Assembly: GCA_041743975.1 (NCBI GenBank)
Contig: JBGTLT010000176.1
Coordinates: 5,613 to 69,612 of the forward strand
Origin: JTS-RE37 sp041743975
GTDB taxonomy: Bacteria; Bacteroidota; Bacteroidia; Flavobacteriales; Flavobacteriaceae
Direction: 5' to 3'
DNA length: 64,000 bases
Shown: positions 26,915 through 36,566 of the stretch, one piece after another
Numbering within the stretch: the stretch's first letter is position 1
Layout: every line of letters starts with the position of its first letter
The notes under the pieces: model-generated
Told to the model about the DNA's origin: nothing
What the model saw: only the letters and a program-made list of their open reading frames with translations
Database searches by the model: none
Translations under genes and position numbers: made by a program

Positions 26915-29005
26915 TCAGCTAATTGGCGTACCATTGCCCACACCATCTCCATCAGGATTCAGGAATGCCAGTTTCCCATTCTCATCCTCCGTCATCAGGA
27001 TCATCCCCTCGCTGCTTACCCCACGAAGCTCCCTGGGAGCAAGGTTCAGCAGAACCGTGACTTTCCTTCCTACTATTTCTTCAGGCGTAAAACTTTCCGC
27101 TATTCCGGAGACTATGGTACGCGTATCGAGGCCGGTATCAATTTTCAGCACCAGCAATTTATTTGCCTTCGGCATTTTTTCTGCCTCCACAATGGTCCCT
27201 ACACGCATATCCAGTTTGGCAAAGTCATCAAAACTGATGGTTTCCTTCTGTGGCATGATTTTCTTATTATCTGATTCATTACTTTTTTTGGTAGCCTCCA
27301 GTTTCTGTAATTGGGCTTCAATTTCGCTATCCTCTATCTTTCGGAACAGCAACTCGGCCTCCCCGATCTTATGGCCTGCAGGAAGAAGGTTTTCAGGCTT
27401 CCGAATGCTTTCCCATGTTAAGCCATCACTTGTTTCCAGACCCAGGATCTTCTTTAATTTGGCTGAAGTAAAAGGTAAGAACGGCTCACTGGTAACAGCC
27501 AGTCCGGCCGCGATCTGCAGGGCAACAAAAAGGATGGTTTGTACCCTTTTTTCGTCTACTTTCACCACTTTCCAGGGTTCGGCATCGGCAAGGTATTTAT
27601 TCCCCAACCTTGCCAGGTTCATTACTTCCTGCCCGGCTTCCCGGAATCGGTACCGTTCAATGGAATCCGCAATAAGGTCCGGGAATTTACCCATAGCTTC
27701 CAGCGTTTCCAGATCCACCGGGGAAAAATCCAGGGGTTTGGGGACATTACCGTCAAAATACTTGTTCGTCAGCACGACCACCCGGTTGATAAAATTCCCG
27801 AAGATGGCCACCAGTTCATTGTTGTTCCTGGCCTGAAAGTCCTTCCAGGTAAAATCATTGTCCTTCGTCTCGGGGGCATTGGCCGTAAGGGTATAACGCA
27901 AAACATCCTGCATATCAGGGAATTCCAGCAGGTATTCATGCAACCAAACCGCCCAATTCTTCGAAGTTGACAATTTATTGCCTTCCAGGTTGAGGAACTC
28001 ATTCGCAGGAACATTGGTAGGGAGGATATACTCACCATGTGCCTTTAACATACACGGGAATATGATGCAATGGAATACGATATTGTCCTTGCCAATAAAA
28101 TGCAGCAATTTGGTATCCTTGTCCTTCCAATAGGGTTCCCAGTCTTTTCCCTCCCTTGCTGCCCATTCCCGTGTGGAGGAAATATACCCAATAGGCGCAT
28201 CGAACCATACGTACAACACCTTCCCTTCACCGCCTTTTACGGGCACGGGGATACCCCAATCCAGGTCACGGGTCACGGCCCGTGGTTTTAACCCATCGTC
28301 GATCCAGGATTTGCATTGACCGTATACATTGGGTTTCCAGTCGTTTTTGTGCCCAACAAGGATCCACTCCTTCAGAAAATCCTCATAAAGATCCAGGGGC
28401 AAAAACCAATGTTTGGTTTCCTTGAGGGTTGGAATCGCGCCGGTGAGCGCCGACTTTGGGTTGATCAGATCCGTAGCATTCAGGGAGGAACCACAATTCT
28501 CGCATTGGTCACCGTAGGCCTCCTCATTGCCACATTTGGGGCAGGTTCCGGTCACAAAACGGTCTGCAAGGAACTGGTTGGCCTTCTCGTCATAGAGCTG
28601 GGCAGTGGTTTCCTCCAGGAAATCTCCCTGTTGATACAATTTTTTGAAAAAATCGGATGCTGTCTCGTGGTGGATCTGAGCGGAGGTCCTGGAATAATTG
28701 TCGAAGGATATGCCGAAATCCGCAAAAGATTGCCGGATAATAGCATGGTACTTATCTATGAGTTGGCCGGGGGAAATTCCTTCTTTTTGCGCCTTCATGG
28801 GGATTGCCACACCATGTTCATCGCTGCCACTTATAAAGGCAACATCGTTCCCGGTAAGCCGTAAGTACCTTACATAGATGTCTGCAGGGACGTATACCCC
28901 GGCCAGATGTCCTATATGTATAGGGCCATTGGTATAGGGAAGTGCGGCCGTGACGGTATACCTGCCCGGCTTGACCCGGGTCTTTTTGTGCGGATTTTGC
29001 GACAT
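26915..29005 (-). CDS. metG: Methionyl-tRNA synthetase
   Basis: 696 residues from ATG 29005 (a TTG precedes). Class I synthetase that charges tRNA-Met. HIGH-type motif HIGHLAG, a zinc knuckle CPKCGNEEAYGDQCENCG, and the second signature KLSTSKNW are present. The C-terminal domain (about 585-696, FDDFAKLDMRVGTIVEAEKM) is the Trbp111/EMAPII-type tRNA-binding domain. A good -7 promoter element lies 19 bp upstream of the ATG. Confidence 0.97.
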   Translation of the reverse strand: MSQNPHKKTRVKPGRYTVTAALPYTNGPIHIGHLAGVYVPADIYVRYLRLTGNDVAFISGSDEHGVAIPMKAQKEGISPGQLIDKYHAIIRQSFADFGISFDNYSRTSAQIHHETASDFFKKLYQQGDFLEETTAQLYDEKANQFLADRFVTGTCPKCGNEEAYGDQCENCGSSLNATDLINPKSALTGAIPTLKETKHWFLPLDLYEDFLKEWILVGHKNDWKPNVYGQCKSWIDDGLKPRAVTRDLDWGIPVPVKGGEGKVLYVWFDAPIGYISSTREWAAREGKDWEPYWKDKDTKLLHFIGKDNIVFHCIIFPCMLKAHGEYILPTNVPANEFLNLEGNKLSTSKNWAVWLHEYLLEFPDMQDVLRYTLTANAPETKDNDFTWKDFQARNNNELVAIFGNFINRVVVLTNKYFDGNVPKPLDFSPVDLETLEAMGKFPDLIADSIERYRFREAGQEVMNLARLGNKYLADAEPWKVVKVDEKRVQTILFVALQIAAGLAVTSEPFLPFTSAKLKKILGLETSDGLTWESIRKPENLLPAGHKIGEAELLFRKIEDSEIEAQLQKLEATKKSNESDNKKIMPQKETISFDDFAKLDMRVGTIVEAEKMPKANKLLVLKIDTGLDTRTIVSGIAESFTPEEIVGRKVTVLLNLAPRELRGVSSEGMILMTEDENGKLAFLNPDGDGVGNGTPIS

Positions 29006-29024
29006 CAAAAGTAAAATTAAGGCA

Positions 29025-29032
29025 CAAAAATA
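29025..29032 (-). promoter_or_regulatory. metG promoter, -7 element
   Basis: On the minus strand this reads TATTTTTG, a full match to TAnnTTTG. No TTG was found 20 nt upstream. It gives a leader of about 12 bases to the metG ATG at 29005. Confidence 0.5.
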
Positions 29033-29154
29033 ACCATTTTTTCAGGCCTTGCACTACCATACGCTTAAAAAGGCCGGAACACTTGAAAACAGACATCTCC
29101 ATGATTTCCCCAAGCCGTTTGCAGAGCTATGGAACCACGCCCGAAGTGGCTTTG

Positions 29155-30849
29155 TCAGGCGACCATGACCGATTTGGACATTTTCTTGTCCGAAACCTGG
29201 ATCCTGTAGATATATTTTCCGGCTGACAAGGGCATCTGGATCCGCTCCCTGATATTGAGTTCCGCGGAACCTTCGCCCATGATTTCATTGTAGACCGTAC
29301 CGACTTTCTGTCCCAGGATATTGAACAGTTGGATATCCACATGGGCCGTAAATGGCATTTCCAGGTAAATATGTGGTGTTCCTTTCGTTGGGTAGAAGGG
29401 ATTATGTAATATGGCTTCCAGCAATTCCGGGGTAGGATTTTCCGCGACCGGGTCTTCGGGTGTCGGTAGTGTTGGCGAGTCACTGTTATAAGCGATCTCC
29501 GGGAATGTTACCCCACTGCAATTAAAACCAAGGTTGACCGGGGAATAGGGGTGAACCAGCAAATGTTGTTCCACCAGTGGAATCGGTACGCAGAGCCATT
29601 CTGCAAGGACGGTTGCATACAGGTCCCTGAAATCCATGGTATATTCCAGGTTACCCCGCCCATTTGGGTTTTCCAGGGAAGGGTGCTCCCCTACAAAGGC
29701 ACTTCCATTGAGCCCGGAACCAAAGAACAGGGTAGGGGCTGCTTTACCATGATCGGTGCCATAGGAGCCATTCTCAAAGATCCGTCTTCCAAATTCGGAA
29801 AAGGTCATACTCAGGACTTTTTCATCCTGCTGGGTAAAGGCAACATCCTCATAGAAATTATTGATGGCAATGGAAAGGTTAGACATCAGTTGCTCATGGG
29901 CCAGGGGTTGATTACCATGGGTATCAAAACCTCCCATGGAAATCATATATACCTTGGTTCCCAGGTTGCCTTTTATGAGTCGCGCCAGCAGGGCCATTTG
30001 CCTCGCAAAATAATTATCCTGGTATTGTACCTGGTTCTGGCCCCTTTCATAGGCTTCATGGATCAGCCCGGAATATTCATAGGTTGTATTAGCCACGCCA
30101 CGGAGGAATTTTAACTGGTCACCGTACATGCAATTATTGAACAGGCTGTCATTCAGGCTGTACCGGACGCCTGTTTCGGCTATCTCTTCCAGCTGGTCAA
30201 TATTGGATGTTACAAAGGCATAATTGGTTTCTTCTCCCTGGAACACCAGGCTCCCAAAGTTTCCGATCTGTATGGCGGCAGGGGAAGCAGGTGGATTCAC
30301 AAGGTAGTCAGGGTAAATATCTTCAAAGTACCTGCCCATCCAGCCGGTATTCAGTCCCCGGAAACCGGTTGTTGCCAGATCGGTGTTTGCAAAGATATCG
30401 GAACCTGTAAAGTGGGAAAGGCTTTGGTTTTCATAGCCTACGCCATGTACAGCTTTAAACTGCCCGTTCCCCCACATGGGTTCCAGCGCTTTCATATAGG
30501 AAGGGACCCCAAACACATCGGTCAGTTTCAGGATCTTGCTTTCAGGGATGTAAATGTTAGGCCTGGCATTGGCATAGGTATCATACTGACTTATGGGAAT
30601 GACCGTACTTAAACCATCATTGCCCCCGGAAAGCCTGATGAGTATCAGGATGGAATCTGATTCGGCATTGGCGATCGCTGCCGTCAGCGGGGAGGGTGCA
30701 GATGCGGTTAACATGTTGCTCCCCAGCATCATGGATCCGGAGCCCGCGATGCCGAGTGCCTGTAAAAAGGAACGCCTGCTCCATACTTTATGTTCCTCAT
30801 CATGACCCATAGGTCGCTTATTATGTAGTGGGATATGGTTGTTGCACAT
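29155..30849 (-). CDS. DUF1501 protein with twin-arginine signal and T9SS sorting domain
   Basis: 564 residues from ATG 30849, 11 bp after the DUF1800 gene; an ATG at 30951 would run into that gene. Residues 1-60 hold SRRSFLQALGIAGSGSMML, a twin-arginine-like signal. The DUF1501 body (LSGGNDGLSTVIP, VHGVGYENQSLSHF, ISMGGFDTHGNQPLAH, FSEFGRRIFENGSYGTDHG) is related to sulfatase-fold proteins. The last 70 residues (VDIQLFNILGQKVGTVYN to SAGKYIYRIQVSDKK) are a type IX secretion sorting domain. It acts outside the cell with the DUF1800 protein; the substrate is unknown. Confidence 0.9.
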   Translation of the reverse strand: MCNNHIPLHNKRPMGHDEEHKVWSRRSFLQALGIAGSGSMMLGSNMLTASAPSPLTAAIANAESDSILILIRLSGGNDGLSTVIPISQYDTYANARPNIYIPESKILKLTDVFGVPSYMKALEPMWGNGQFKAVHGVGYENQSLSHFTGSDIFANTDLATTGFRGLNTGWMGRYFEDIYPDYLVNPPASPAAIQIGNFGSLVFQGEETNYAFVTSNIDQLEEIAETGVRYSLNDSLFNNCMYGDQLKFLRGVANTTYEYSGLIHEAYERGQNQVQYQDNYFARQMALLARLIKGNLGTKVYMISMGGFDTHGNQPLAHEQLMSNLSIAINNFYEDVAFTQQDEKVLSMTFSEFGRRIFENGSYGTDHGKAAPTLFFGSGLNGSAFVGEHPSLENPNGRGNLEYTMDFRDLYATVLAEWLCVPIPLVEQHLLVHPYSPVNLGFNCSGVTFPEIAYNSDSPTLPTPEDPVAENPTPELLEAILHNPFYPTKGTPHIYLEMPFTAHVDIQLFNILGQKVGTVYNEIMGEGSAELNIRERIQMPLSAGKYIYRIQVSDKKMSKSVMVA

Positions 30850-30860
30850 AGGTGTAGGTA

Positions 30861-32369
30861 TTATTTTAGTTGAAATTCTGGTTGCCTGGAGAGGTGCATG
30901 AGCAGTAAAAACAGCTGTTGGGGTACTTCCGGACTCACGGCAAGCATCCATAACCCCAGTCCTCCCTGGGTATAATCTGAACTGTAATAGTTTTCCGGTA
31001 TATCTTCGATCTTAAAAACCGACATGGCATTGTCAAAATCCTGCACGGTTAGCAGCCCTTTCGGTAAAAATTTATTAACGATCGCTGTAACTACCTTTTC
31101 CGGGTTGCTGGTATTGCTATCCGCAATCCCAACCACATCCATGGCCAGGGTCCGGAATTCTTCCGGGGCGTTCTGGTAAAAGGTTTCCAGGAAGACCTCT
31201 GTTGTCAGCCAACGTCCAATGATGAAATTGGTATTGATCCATGTTCGGTTCCGCTGCCATCCCGCGACGTCAACGGGATCAAAGAGCGACTGTCCCAAAA
31301 GGGTGCTCGTACTGGTTAAAAAACGGAGGGTATCATCGTCATAGGAGAATCCGGTTTCCCTGATCAGGTTTATATACAGGTCCATGGGGCTTTTGATGAT
31401 CACACCGATAGCCTCATCATCAAAAAAATGCTGACTCTTAAAAAGCTGGGACAAGACTGGGGCAATCTCAAAATTGCTGTCGACAAAGGTGGCAGCCATA
31501 CCCGAAATAATGGCCTGCGCATTACCTGCAGCATCGTTCGCATCAGGATGCACAAAAAACTCGTATAATTTTGTGCAAATAAATCCGGCGATTTCTGTTG
31601 GCCTTTGTTGAAACAGGATATCGATTACATCATCGTAACCCCAATTGCCGGTCTGCCCTAAGATGGTCTTGCTTCCCGGGTCATGGTATGTGGGGTCAAA
31701 GGAGACGGGCTCGCATCCCAGATCGCCACGTTCCACATAGCCCGAGAGTGCACGGGCAGTCTCTATGATGTCCTGTTCCGTATAACCGTTGCCTTCGCCA
31801 AGTGAAAAGAGTTCATATAGTTCCCGGGCATAATTTTCATTGGGGTTGTTACCATTGTTATAGACCCCATCCAGGTAGTATAACATAGCGCTGGTAAGTC
31901 CAATTTCACTCAGCAAGGTCTTGAAATTGCCAATGGCATTCCGTTGCAGGCAAACCGTATAGTAATACAGGAAAGAATTACACTCATAAATTTCAAGCTG
32001 GGTTACGAGGTGGTTACTCCAGAAAAAACTTAATCGGTCCCTTAAATTGTTGTTTATAAGGCTATTGGTATAGGACAGTCGCCATTCTTCCCGTTGCATA
32101 TTGATAATCTGGCGCGCCTGGTCATCATCTTCCGGGTAATTGCTGCCATTCCAGTCTGCCCAGGCAGGGGGAGATAGCGGAGGGAGGGATATTGCCTCAT
32201 TGATCAGATTATCCACAAGGGCTGCGGCAGATTGGCCCTCGGCCTGATCGATAGCCTGTACAGGAGCGCTAAACCCAAGCCTTCTGTACAAATGTGCCGC
32301 CCTGAGTTTGTCCAGGGGAGTCGTATAAGGAGCCAGGAAGGACGTATTACAATTAACAAAGTAATCCAT
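30861..32369 (-). CDS. DUF1800-family protein
   Basis: 502 residues. The family pattern is complete: AAHLYRRLGFSAP near the start, LSFFWSNHLVTQ, NPNENYARELYELFSLGEGNGYTEQDIIETARALSGY, FDPTYHDPGSKTILG, and FVHPDANDAAGNAQ. DUF1800 genes are nearly always paired with DUF1501 genes, as here (12 bp apart). No Sec signal peptide is visible. The role is not established; polysaccharide or surface metabolism has been proposed for such pairs. Confidence 0.92.
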   Translation of the reverse strand: MDYFVNCNTSFLAPYTTPLDKLRAAHLYRRLGFSAPVQAIDQAEGQSAAALVDNLINEAISLPPLSPPAWADWNGSNYPEDDDQARQIINMQREEWRLSYTNSLINNNLRDRLSFFWSNHLVTQLEIYECNSFLYYYTVCLQRNAIGNFKTLLSEIGLTSAMLYYLDGVYNNGNNPNENYARELYELFSLGEGNGYTEQDIIETARALSGYVERGDLGCEPVSFDPTYHDPGSKTILGQTGNWGYDDVIDILFQQRPTEIAGFICTKLYEFFVHPDANDAAGNAQAIISGMAATFVDSNFEIAPVLSQLFKSQHFFDDEAIGVIIKSPMDLYINLIRETGFSYDDDTLRFLTSTSTLLGQSLFDPVDVAGWQRNRTWINTNFIIGRWLTTEVFLETFYQNAPEEFRTLAMDVVGIADSNTSNPEKVVTAIVNKFLPKGLLTVQDFDNAMSVFKIEDIPENYYSSDYTQGGLGLWMLAVSPEVPQQLFLLLMHLSRQPEFQLK

Positions 32370-32558
32370 AGGTTATTTGGCTTTAAGACGTCCATGTGTC
32401 TAAGGGGCAGATTCTTAACGCATAAAAAAATAGGTTAGTATTACATGTCGGATATTTTCGTTATACTGCTGTACCTTGTATTATGGAATAGACAATTAAT
32501 CGATGAAGCGGTTATATTATACGTTGAAGTGCATAAATATCCAAAAATCCCGGGTTAG

Positions 32559-32918
32559 ATGGGCGATCATAATGATTTAGGAAAGGAAGGGGAGGAATTG
32601 GCAGTTGCGTTCCTCCTCGGGAAAGGCTATACCATCTGCGCACAAAATTTCAGGTACCTGAAGGCTGAGGTAGATATCATTGCCCGGAAAGGAAATATCC
32701 TGGCTATTGTGGAAGTGAAATGCAGGACGTCCACTTTTCTTGAAAATATAGCGGATACGATTACCAAAAAGAAAATTAAGTTGTTGGTCCTTGCTGCGGA
32801 CCAGTATGTTACCCGGCGGGATCTCGATGTGGAGGTGCGTTTTGACATTATAACCTTACTGCGCAACCGGGAGGAAACGACCATTGAACATTTGGAAAGT
32901 GCCTTTTATCATTTTTAA
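32559..32918 (+). CDS. YraN/UPF0102-type nuclease-fold protein
   Basis: 119 residues. LGKEGEELAVAFLLGKGYTI, NFRYLKAEVDIIARKGNILAIVEVKCRTS and the C-terminal VRFDIITLL show the restriction-endonuclease-like core with the D-x(n)-ExK pattern (Asp in EVDII, EVK). It likely acts on DNA, though the function is unproven. Divergent from DUF1800 and followed 91 bp later by the ACT-like gene. Confidence 0.85.
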   Translation: MGDHNDLGKEGEELAVAFLLGKGYTICAQNFRYLKAEVDIIARKGNILAIVEVKCRTSTFLENIADTITKKKIKLLVLAADQYVTRRDLDVEVRFDIITLLRNREETTIEHLESAFYHF

Positions 32919-32961
32919 ATCCCGGGCCGTAACGGGTGTTTGCTGAAAATGAAATTTGAAT

Positions 32962-32992
32962 TTGTTTTATTTGTAACATTTTGTTAGGTTTG
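32962..32992 (+). promoter_or_regulatory. Promoter of the ACT-like gene
   Basis: TTG at 32962-32964 and TAGGTTTG at 32985-32992, separated by 20 nt. This matches the Bacteroidota consensus and leads to a 10-base leader before ATG 33010. Confidence 0.7.
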
Positions 32993-33009
32993 TAAATCAA
33001 TCAACCCAA

Positions 33010-33669
33010 ATGAAAACAATTTCATCCGTAGTAGAACAGTACATCAAAAAAAAGCCCTTTTTGCAAAGTGCGCTGGCTCAGGGCATTATTAACCTCACTT
33101 CCCTATCCCGTATTGTCAAACCCGAAATTGAGGAGGAACTCGGGAAGGACATCCGCAATGGGGCTATTGTAATGGCACTGAAACGGTTGTCTGATGACAT
33201 GGAATTCCGGGCCACCCACAGGATACTAAAAGTACTGAAGAATATCGGGGAAATTACGGTGCGGTCTTCGCTGACGGATTTTACCTTTCTGGTATCGGAT
33301 ACGATCCTGGAAAACCAGACCCTGTTGATGGAGGAGGTCAACAAGAACAAGGAAGTATTCTATACCTCCTCACGGGGTGTCAATGAATTGAATATCGTAG
33401 TCAGCAATAGCCTGGATGCAATTGTGGAAACGTTGTTCAAAGCCGAAAAATGCACCCAAAAGGCACGTAACCTGGCTTCTATAACCGTTAAGCTGCCTGC
33501 GGAAAATGTATCGGTGCCGGGAATCTATTATTTTATATTCCAGCGGCTTGCCTGGGAGGGGATCGTCCTGTACGAAGTCATTTCCACCACCAATGAATTT
33601 ACGATCCTGGTCAATGATGAACAGGTAGATACGGCATTTAAGACCATCAAGGACCTCAAGACTCTTTAG
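33010..33669 (+). CDS. ACT-like domain protein (aspartokinase-like regulatory fragment)
   Basis: 219 residues. The N-terminal 120 residues are mostly helical (SALAQGIINLTSLSRIVKPEIEEELG, IVMALKRLSDDMEF). The C-terminal half has two ACT-like units: ELNIVVSNSLDAIVETLF and PGIYYFIFQRLAWEGIVLYEV followed by NEFTILVNDEQVDTAF, as in aspartate kinases. There is no kinase domain. It may be an amino-acid sensor. It has its own promoter and is not linked to lysC in the window. Confidence 0.75.
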   Translation: MKTISSVVEQYIKKKPFLQSALAQGIINLTSLSRIVKPEIEEELGKDIRNGAIVMALKRLSDDMEFRATHRILKVLKNIGEITVRSSLTDFTFLVSDTILENQTLLMEEVNKNKEVFYTSSRGVNELNIVVSNSLDAIVETLFKAEKCTQKARNLASITVKLPAENVSVPGIYYFIFQRLAWEGIVLYEVISTTNEFTILVNDEQVDTAFKTIKDLKTL

Positions 33670-33706
33670 CACATCGGTTTCTGCCACAATCGAGGATGCA
33701 GGTGGT

Positions 33707-35035
33707 TCACATCCTGGCATTTTCCTTGAGCCACTGCATCAGGCCCTGATAATCTTCCGGTCTGGCAATAATATGTTTATCCTGATCCAAAACAAAATAG
33801 GTTGGGGTCTTTTCAATGGCATAGAGGTCAGCGTAGTCACTTTCCCATTTACCCAGGCCCAGGGCATGTTCGAAGGAGGGTAACTTTGAAGATTCGCGCG
33901 TCCAGTTTTCCGTATCGACTTCCAGGCCTACGGCCAGGACCTGTATCCCGGTTTTACCAAGCAATGCGGTTTGTAATTGAGGTAATTCATGAAGGCAATG
34001 CGGGCACTCACTGCTCCAGAATAAGAGGATATAAGTTGTCGCCCCTGATAAGTCGCCCATTTTTTTAGTTCCCTGGGCTGTTTGCCAGCTGATATCTGGA
34101 GCACGCTGGCCAATCCGCAAACGGTTAAAGGTTTCTATTTTTTCAACAAGTCCCAAATTTCCTGCCCGGAGGGCAGGCTCCTTCAGGTAGTCGGTATAAA
34201 CCCAGTCGGAAAGCCTATAGTTGCCGGCCTTCTCCCATCGGGACCAGAAGGAGTCATATACCTGTATTTTAAGAGCCTCTTTATTATCTCCGATCTTAGC
34301 ATCTATTTCCCTGATATTTTCTTGTATCCACTGCAGGCTGTCAGGGGTGGCAGTATAGGATTCCGGGCTTGCAGTATAGACGTACTTGAGCAGTTTGTCT
34401 GTCAGGTAGCCGGATGCCAGCAACAGGGAATCGCCAAAATCGAGGTGGTCAAAATAATGTGCTTTCCTGTGCTTCAAATAATCATTTATAGTTTCGGAGG
34501 TTACAGGGATATAGGGTTGATTGGAAGTGATAAAGCGGTGTACCATCAGCCTCCTGGAACTGGCTTTGTATTTCTCCTGAATTTTCAACAACCGTTTGGC
34601 AAATTCCGGTAGTTCCGCGTGCAGTGAGTTATCGGCATAGGCCAACCTGATTTCTTCCTCAACTGCGGTTATATCCTTAAAATATGCCTGGAATTGCTTG
34701 TTTTCTTCGGACAGGATAAAGGCCACTCCGGTTCTGCTGTCAAAATCAAGTTCCACATCTTCTTTCCCATTATAGAGGACATCAAAATAATTGGAATCCT
34801 GAGGAATGCCATACACCAGTCGATAGATTCCCGGGGGTGTATTCTCCGGGAGCAAGATCGTAAACCTTCCTGCCGTAATGCGGCATTCTGAAGTATACTC
34901 CTGCCCCCCGGGCTGCAGGGAGTAGGCAAGTAGCCAGGTATAATCGCCTGCGGGGGAAAAAGTGCCTGAAATGGTATGCTGGGCAGTAGCGTACAGCATT
35001 ACAAGGGATAAGAGCCAAGTAAGGAATTTTTTCAT
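33707..35035 (-). CDS. TlpA-like thioredoxin-domain lipid/periplasm protein
   Basis: 442 residues with a signal peptide (about 1-18, ending ATAQ). An N-terminal beta domain of about 100 residues (DUF4369-like) and a helical middle precede a thioredoxin fold at about 300-442. The redox motif is SSECPHCLHELP, and YAIEKTPTYFVLD gives the cis-Pro loop. These proteins reduce or exchange disulfides in the periplasm. Upstream N-terminal pattern is typical of Bacteroidota TlpA relatives. Confidence 0.85.
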   Translation of the reverse strand: MKKFLTWLLSLVMLYATAQHTISGTFSPAGDYTWLLAYSLQPGGQEYTSECRITAGRFTILLPENTPPGIYRLVYGIPQDSNYFDVLYNGKEDVELDFDSRTGVAFILSEENKQFQAYFKDITAVEEEIRLAYADNSLHAELPEFAKRLLKIQEKYKASSRRLMVHRFITSNQPYIPVTSETINDYLKHRKAHYFDHLDFGDSLLLASGYLTDKLLKYVYTASPESYTATPDSLQWIQENIREIDAKIGDNKEALKIQVYDSFWSRWEKAGNYRLSDWVYTDYLKEPALRAGNLGLVEKIETFNRLRIGQRAPDISWQTAQGTKKMGDLSGATTYILLFWSSECPHCLHELPQLQTALLGKTGIQVLAVGLEVDTENWTRESSKLPSFEHALGLGKWESDYADLYAIEKTPTYFVLDQDKHIIARPEDYQGLMQWLKENARM

Positions 35036-35126
35036 GTGTCAGGTGCTAAGGCCAAGGGTATAAGTACGCCACCCGCAGTGCATACTGTCTAACATTCCGG
35101 TTTGACAACAGCTGAACAGGCATTTT

Positions 35127-36419
35127 CTAGGGAGAGATTGCCTCCAGGGGCCCATAGACCGCATCCCTGAAATTTTTATGCAATTTAATGGGGTCATAGG
35201 GAAATAATTGCACAAAAAGCACAGCGGTAAGGTTATTCACCGGATCTACCCAAAAAAGGGTACTGGCAGCGCCGTCCCAGAAAAATTCCCCTACAGCACC
35301 ATTGTTTTCCTCAGGGGTGACGGGTGGTTCCAGGCGGACCGCAAAATTGATCCCAAAGCCTACCTTCCCTTTACTTGGCAAAAAGGATCGTTCCGTGATA
35401 CTGTCTGCGAGTTGGTTGGTGGCCATCAGCTCTACTGTTTCAGGTTTTAAGACAGTTACCGAATCCAGCGTTCCGCCATGAACCAGCATACGGGCAAAAC
35501 GCATATAATTATCCAGGGTGGAGGTAAGGCCGGACCCACCCCTGGTAAGCGGCCAATGCTGAAGGTAATCTGATTTAGCCTCCTCATCCGGTAATTGGGC
35601 AAGTTCCCCTCCTTCGCCCAGCCTGTACATGGCGGAGAACCTCGCCCTGTCTGGTTCCGGCACAAAATAGCGGGTGTCATCCATTTTTAAAGGCCCCAAA
35701 ACATGCTCCCTTACGTATTCCGCATAAGGCTGCCCCGAGATCCGTTCCACCATAAAGGCTTGTACATCTACGCTTGGGCCATATTCCCATTGATCACCCG
35801 GATGGAAATAAAGGGGCGTATCCCCCATTTTCTGTGCCATTTGAACCAGCGTATGTTCCCGGTTCATGGCATCCGCCTCCGCAATATATTTTCCCAGGCC
35901 CTGGATATCCTGGTTCCTTCCAAAGCCAGCTGTGTGACGGGTAAGGTCACGGATGGTCATTGGGCGGTTCGGTTCTTCCAGGATGGGATTCCCGGCAGCA
36001 TCTTCCCCAGAATAGACCTTCATGTTTTCAAATTCCGGCGCGAACTGCGCAACCGGGTCATCAAGGGTAAAGGCCCCTTTTTCATACAGTGTCATCAGGG
36101 CAGTTCCTGTTATCGGTTTTGTCATGGAATAGATCTGCACAATGGTATTGCGGCTCATGGGTATTCCGGCATTACGGTCTGCAAATCCAAATGCCCCGAA
36201 GTACACCTCTTTGTCTTTTTCATAAATGAGGGCGGAAATGCCCGCCACCTTGCCCAGATCCACGTAACTTTTCAGGGTGGAGTCTATCCGGGTTACCGCA
36301 GTGTCATTAATAACCCATTCCTTCAGTGTAGTATCCCTGGAAACGACGGTTGGTTTTTCTTTACATGCACCTAAAACCAAAAGCAGCACAACAAAAATTG
36401 TGATCAAGGGCTTTTTCAT
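35127..36419 (-). CDS. Class-C beta-lactamase-family serine hydrolase (lipoprotein)
   Basis: About 430 residues from ATG 36419, which opens a lipoprotein signal (lipobox LVLGAC); a start at 36524 would bury it under 35 residues. The SxxK motif is YSMTKPITGTALM, the second motif is YGPSVD, and RHTAGFGRN is the helix landmark. The reaction is probably esterase- or peptidase-like. It is the second enzyme of this type in the window (compare 21580-22869) but not a recent duplicate. Confidence 0.87.
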   Translation of the reverse strand: MKKPLITIFVVLLLVLGACKEKPTVVSRDTTLKEWVINDTAVTRIDSTLKSYVDLGKVAGISALIYEKDKEVYFGAFGFADRNAGIPMSRNTIVQIYSMTKPITGTALMTLYEKGAFTLDDPVAQFAPEFENMKVYSGEDAAGNPILEEPNRPMTIRDLTRHTAGFGRNQDIQGLGKYIAEADAMNREHTLVQMAQKMGDTPLYFHPGDQWEYGPSVDVQAFMVERISGQPYAEYVREHVLGPLKMDDTRYFVPEPDRARFSAMYRLGEGGELAQLPDEEAKSDYLQHWPLTRGGSGLTSTLDNYMRFARMLVHGGTLDSVTVLKPETVELMATNQLADSITERSFLPSKGKVGFGINFAVRLEPPVTPEENNGAVGEFFWDGAASTLFWVDPVNNLTAVLFVQLFPYDPIKLHKNFRDAVYGPLEAISP

Positions 36420-36566
36420 GGTATTAAATTTTGGTCTGTGTTTACATTGAAATACATGGTATCCGGGGGCACTGTGTCCATCAAATATAGCGCATATATT
36501 GTAAAGTGAAAGCAATATGCGCACCCAAATACAGCTGGCATGGAAGGGCTATCATATCATCGTGGT

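Noticed and set aside
26934..27836. 300-codon plus-strand open frame
   Set aside because: Lies fully inside metG on the other strand; low-complexity Ser/Phe/Arg composition typical of an antisense shadow.
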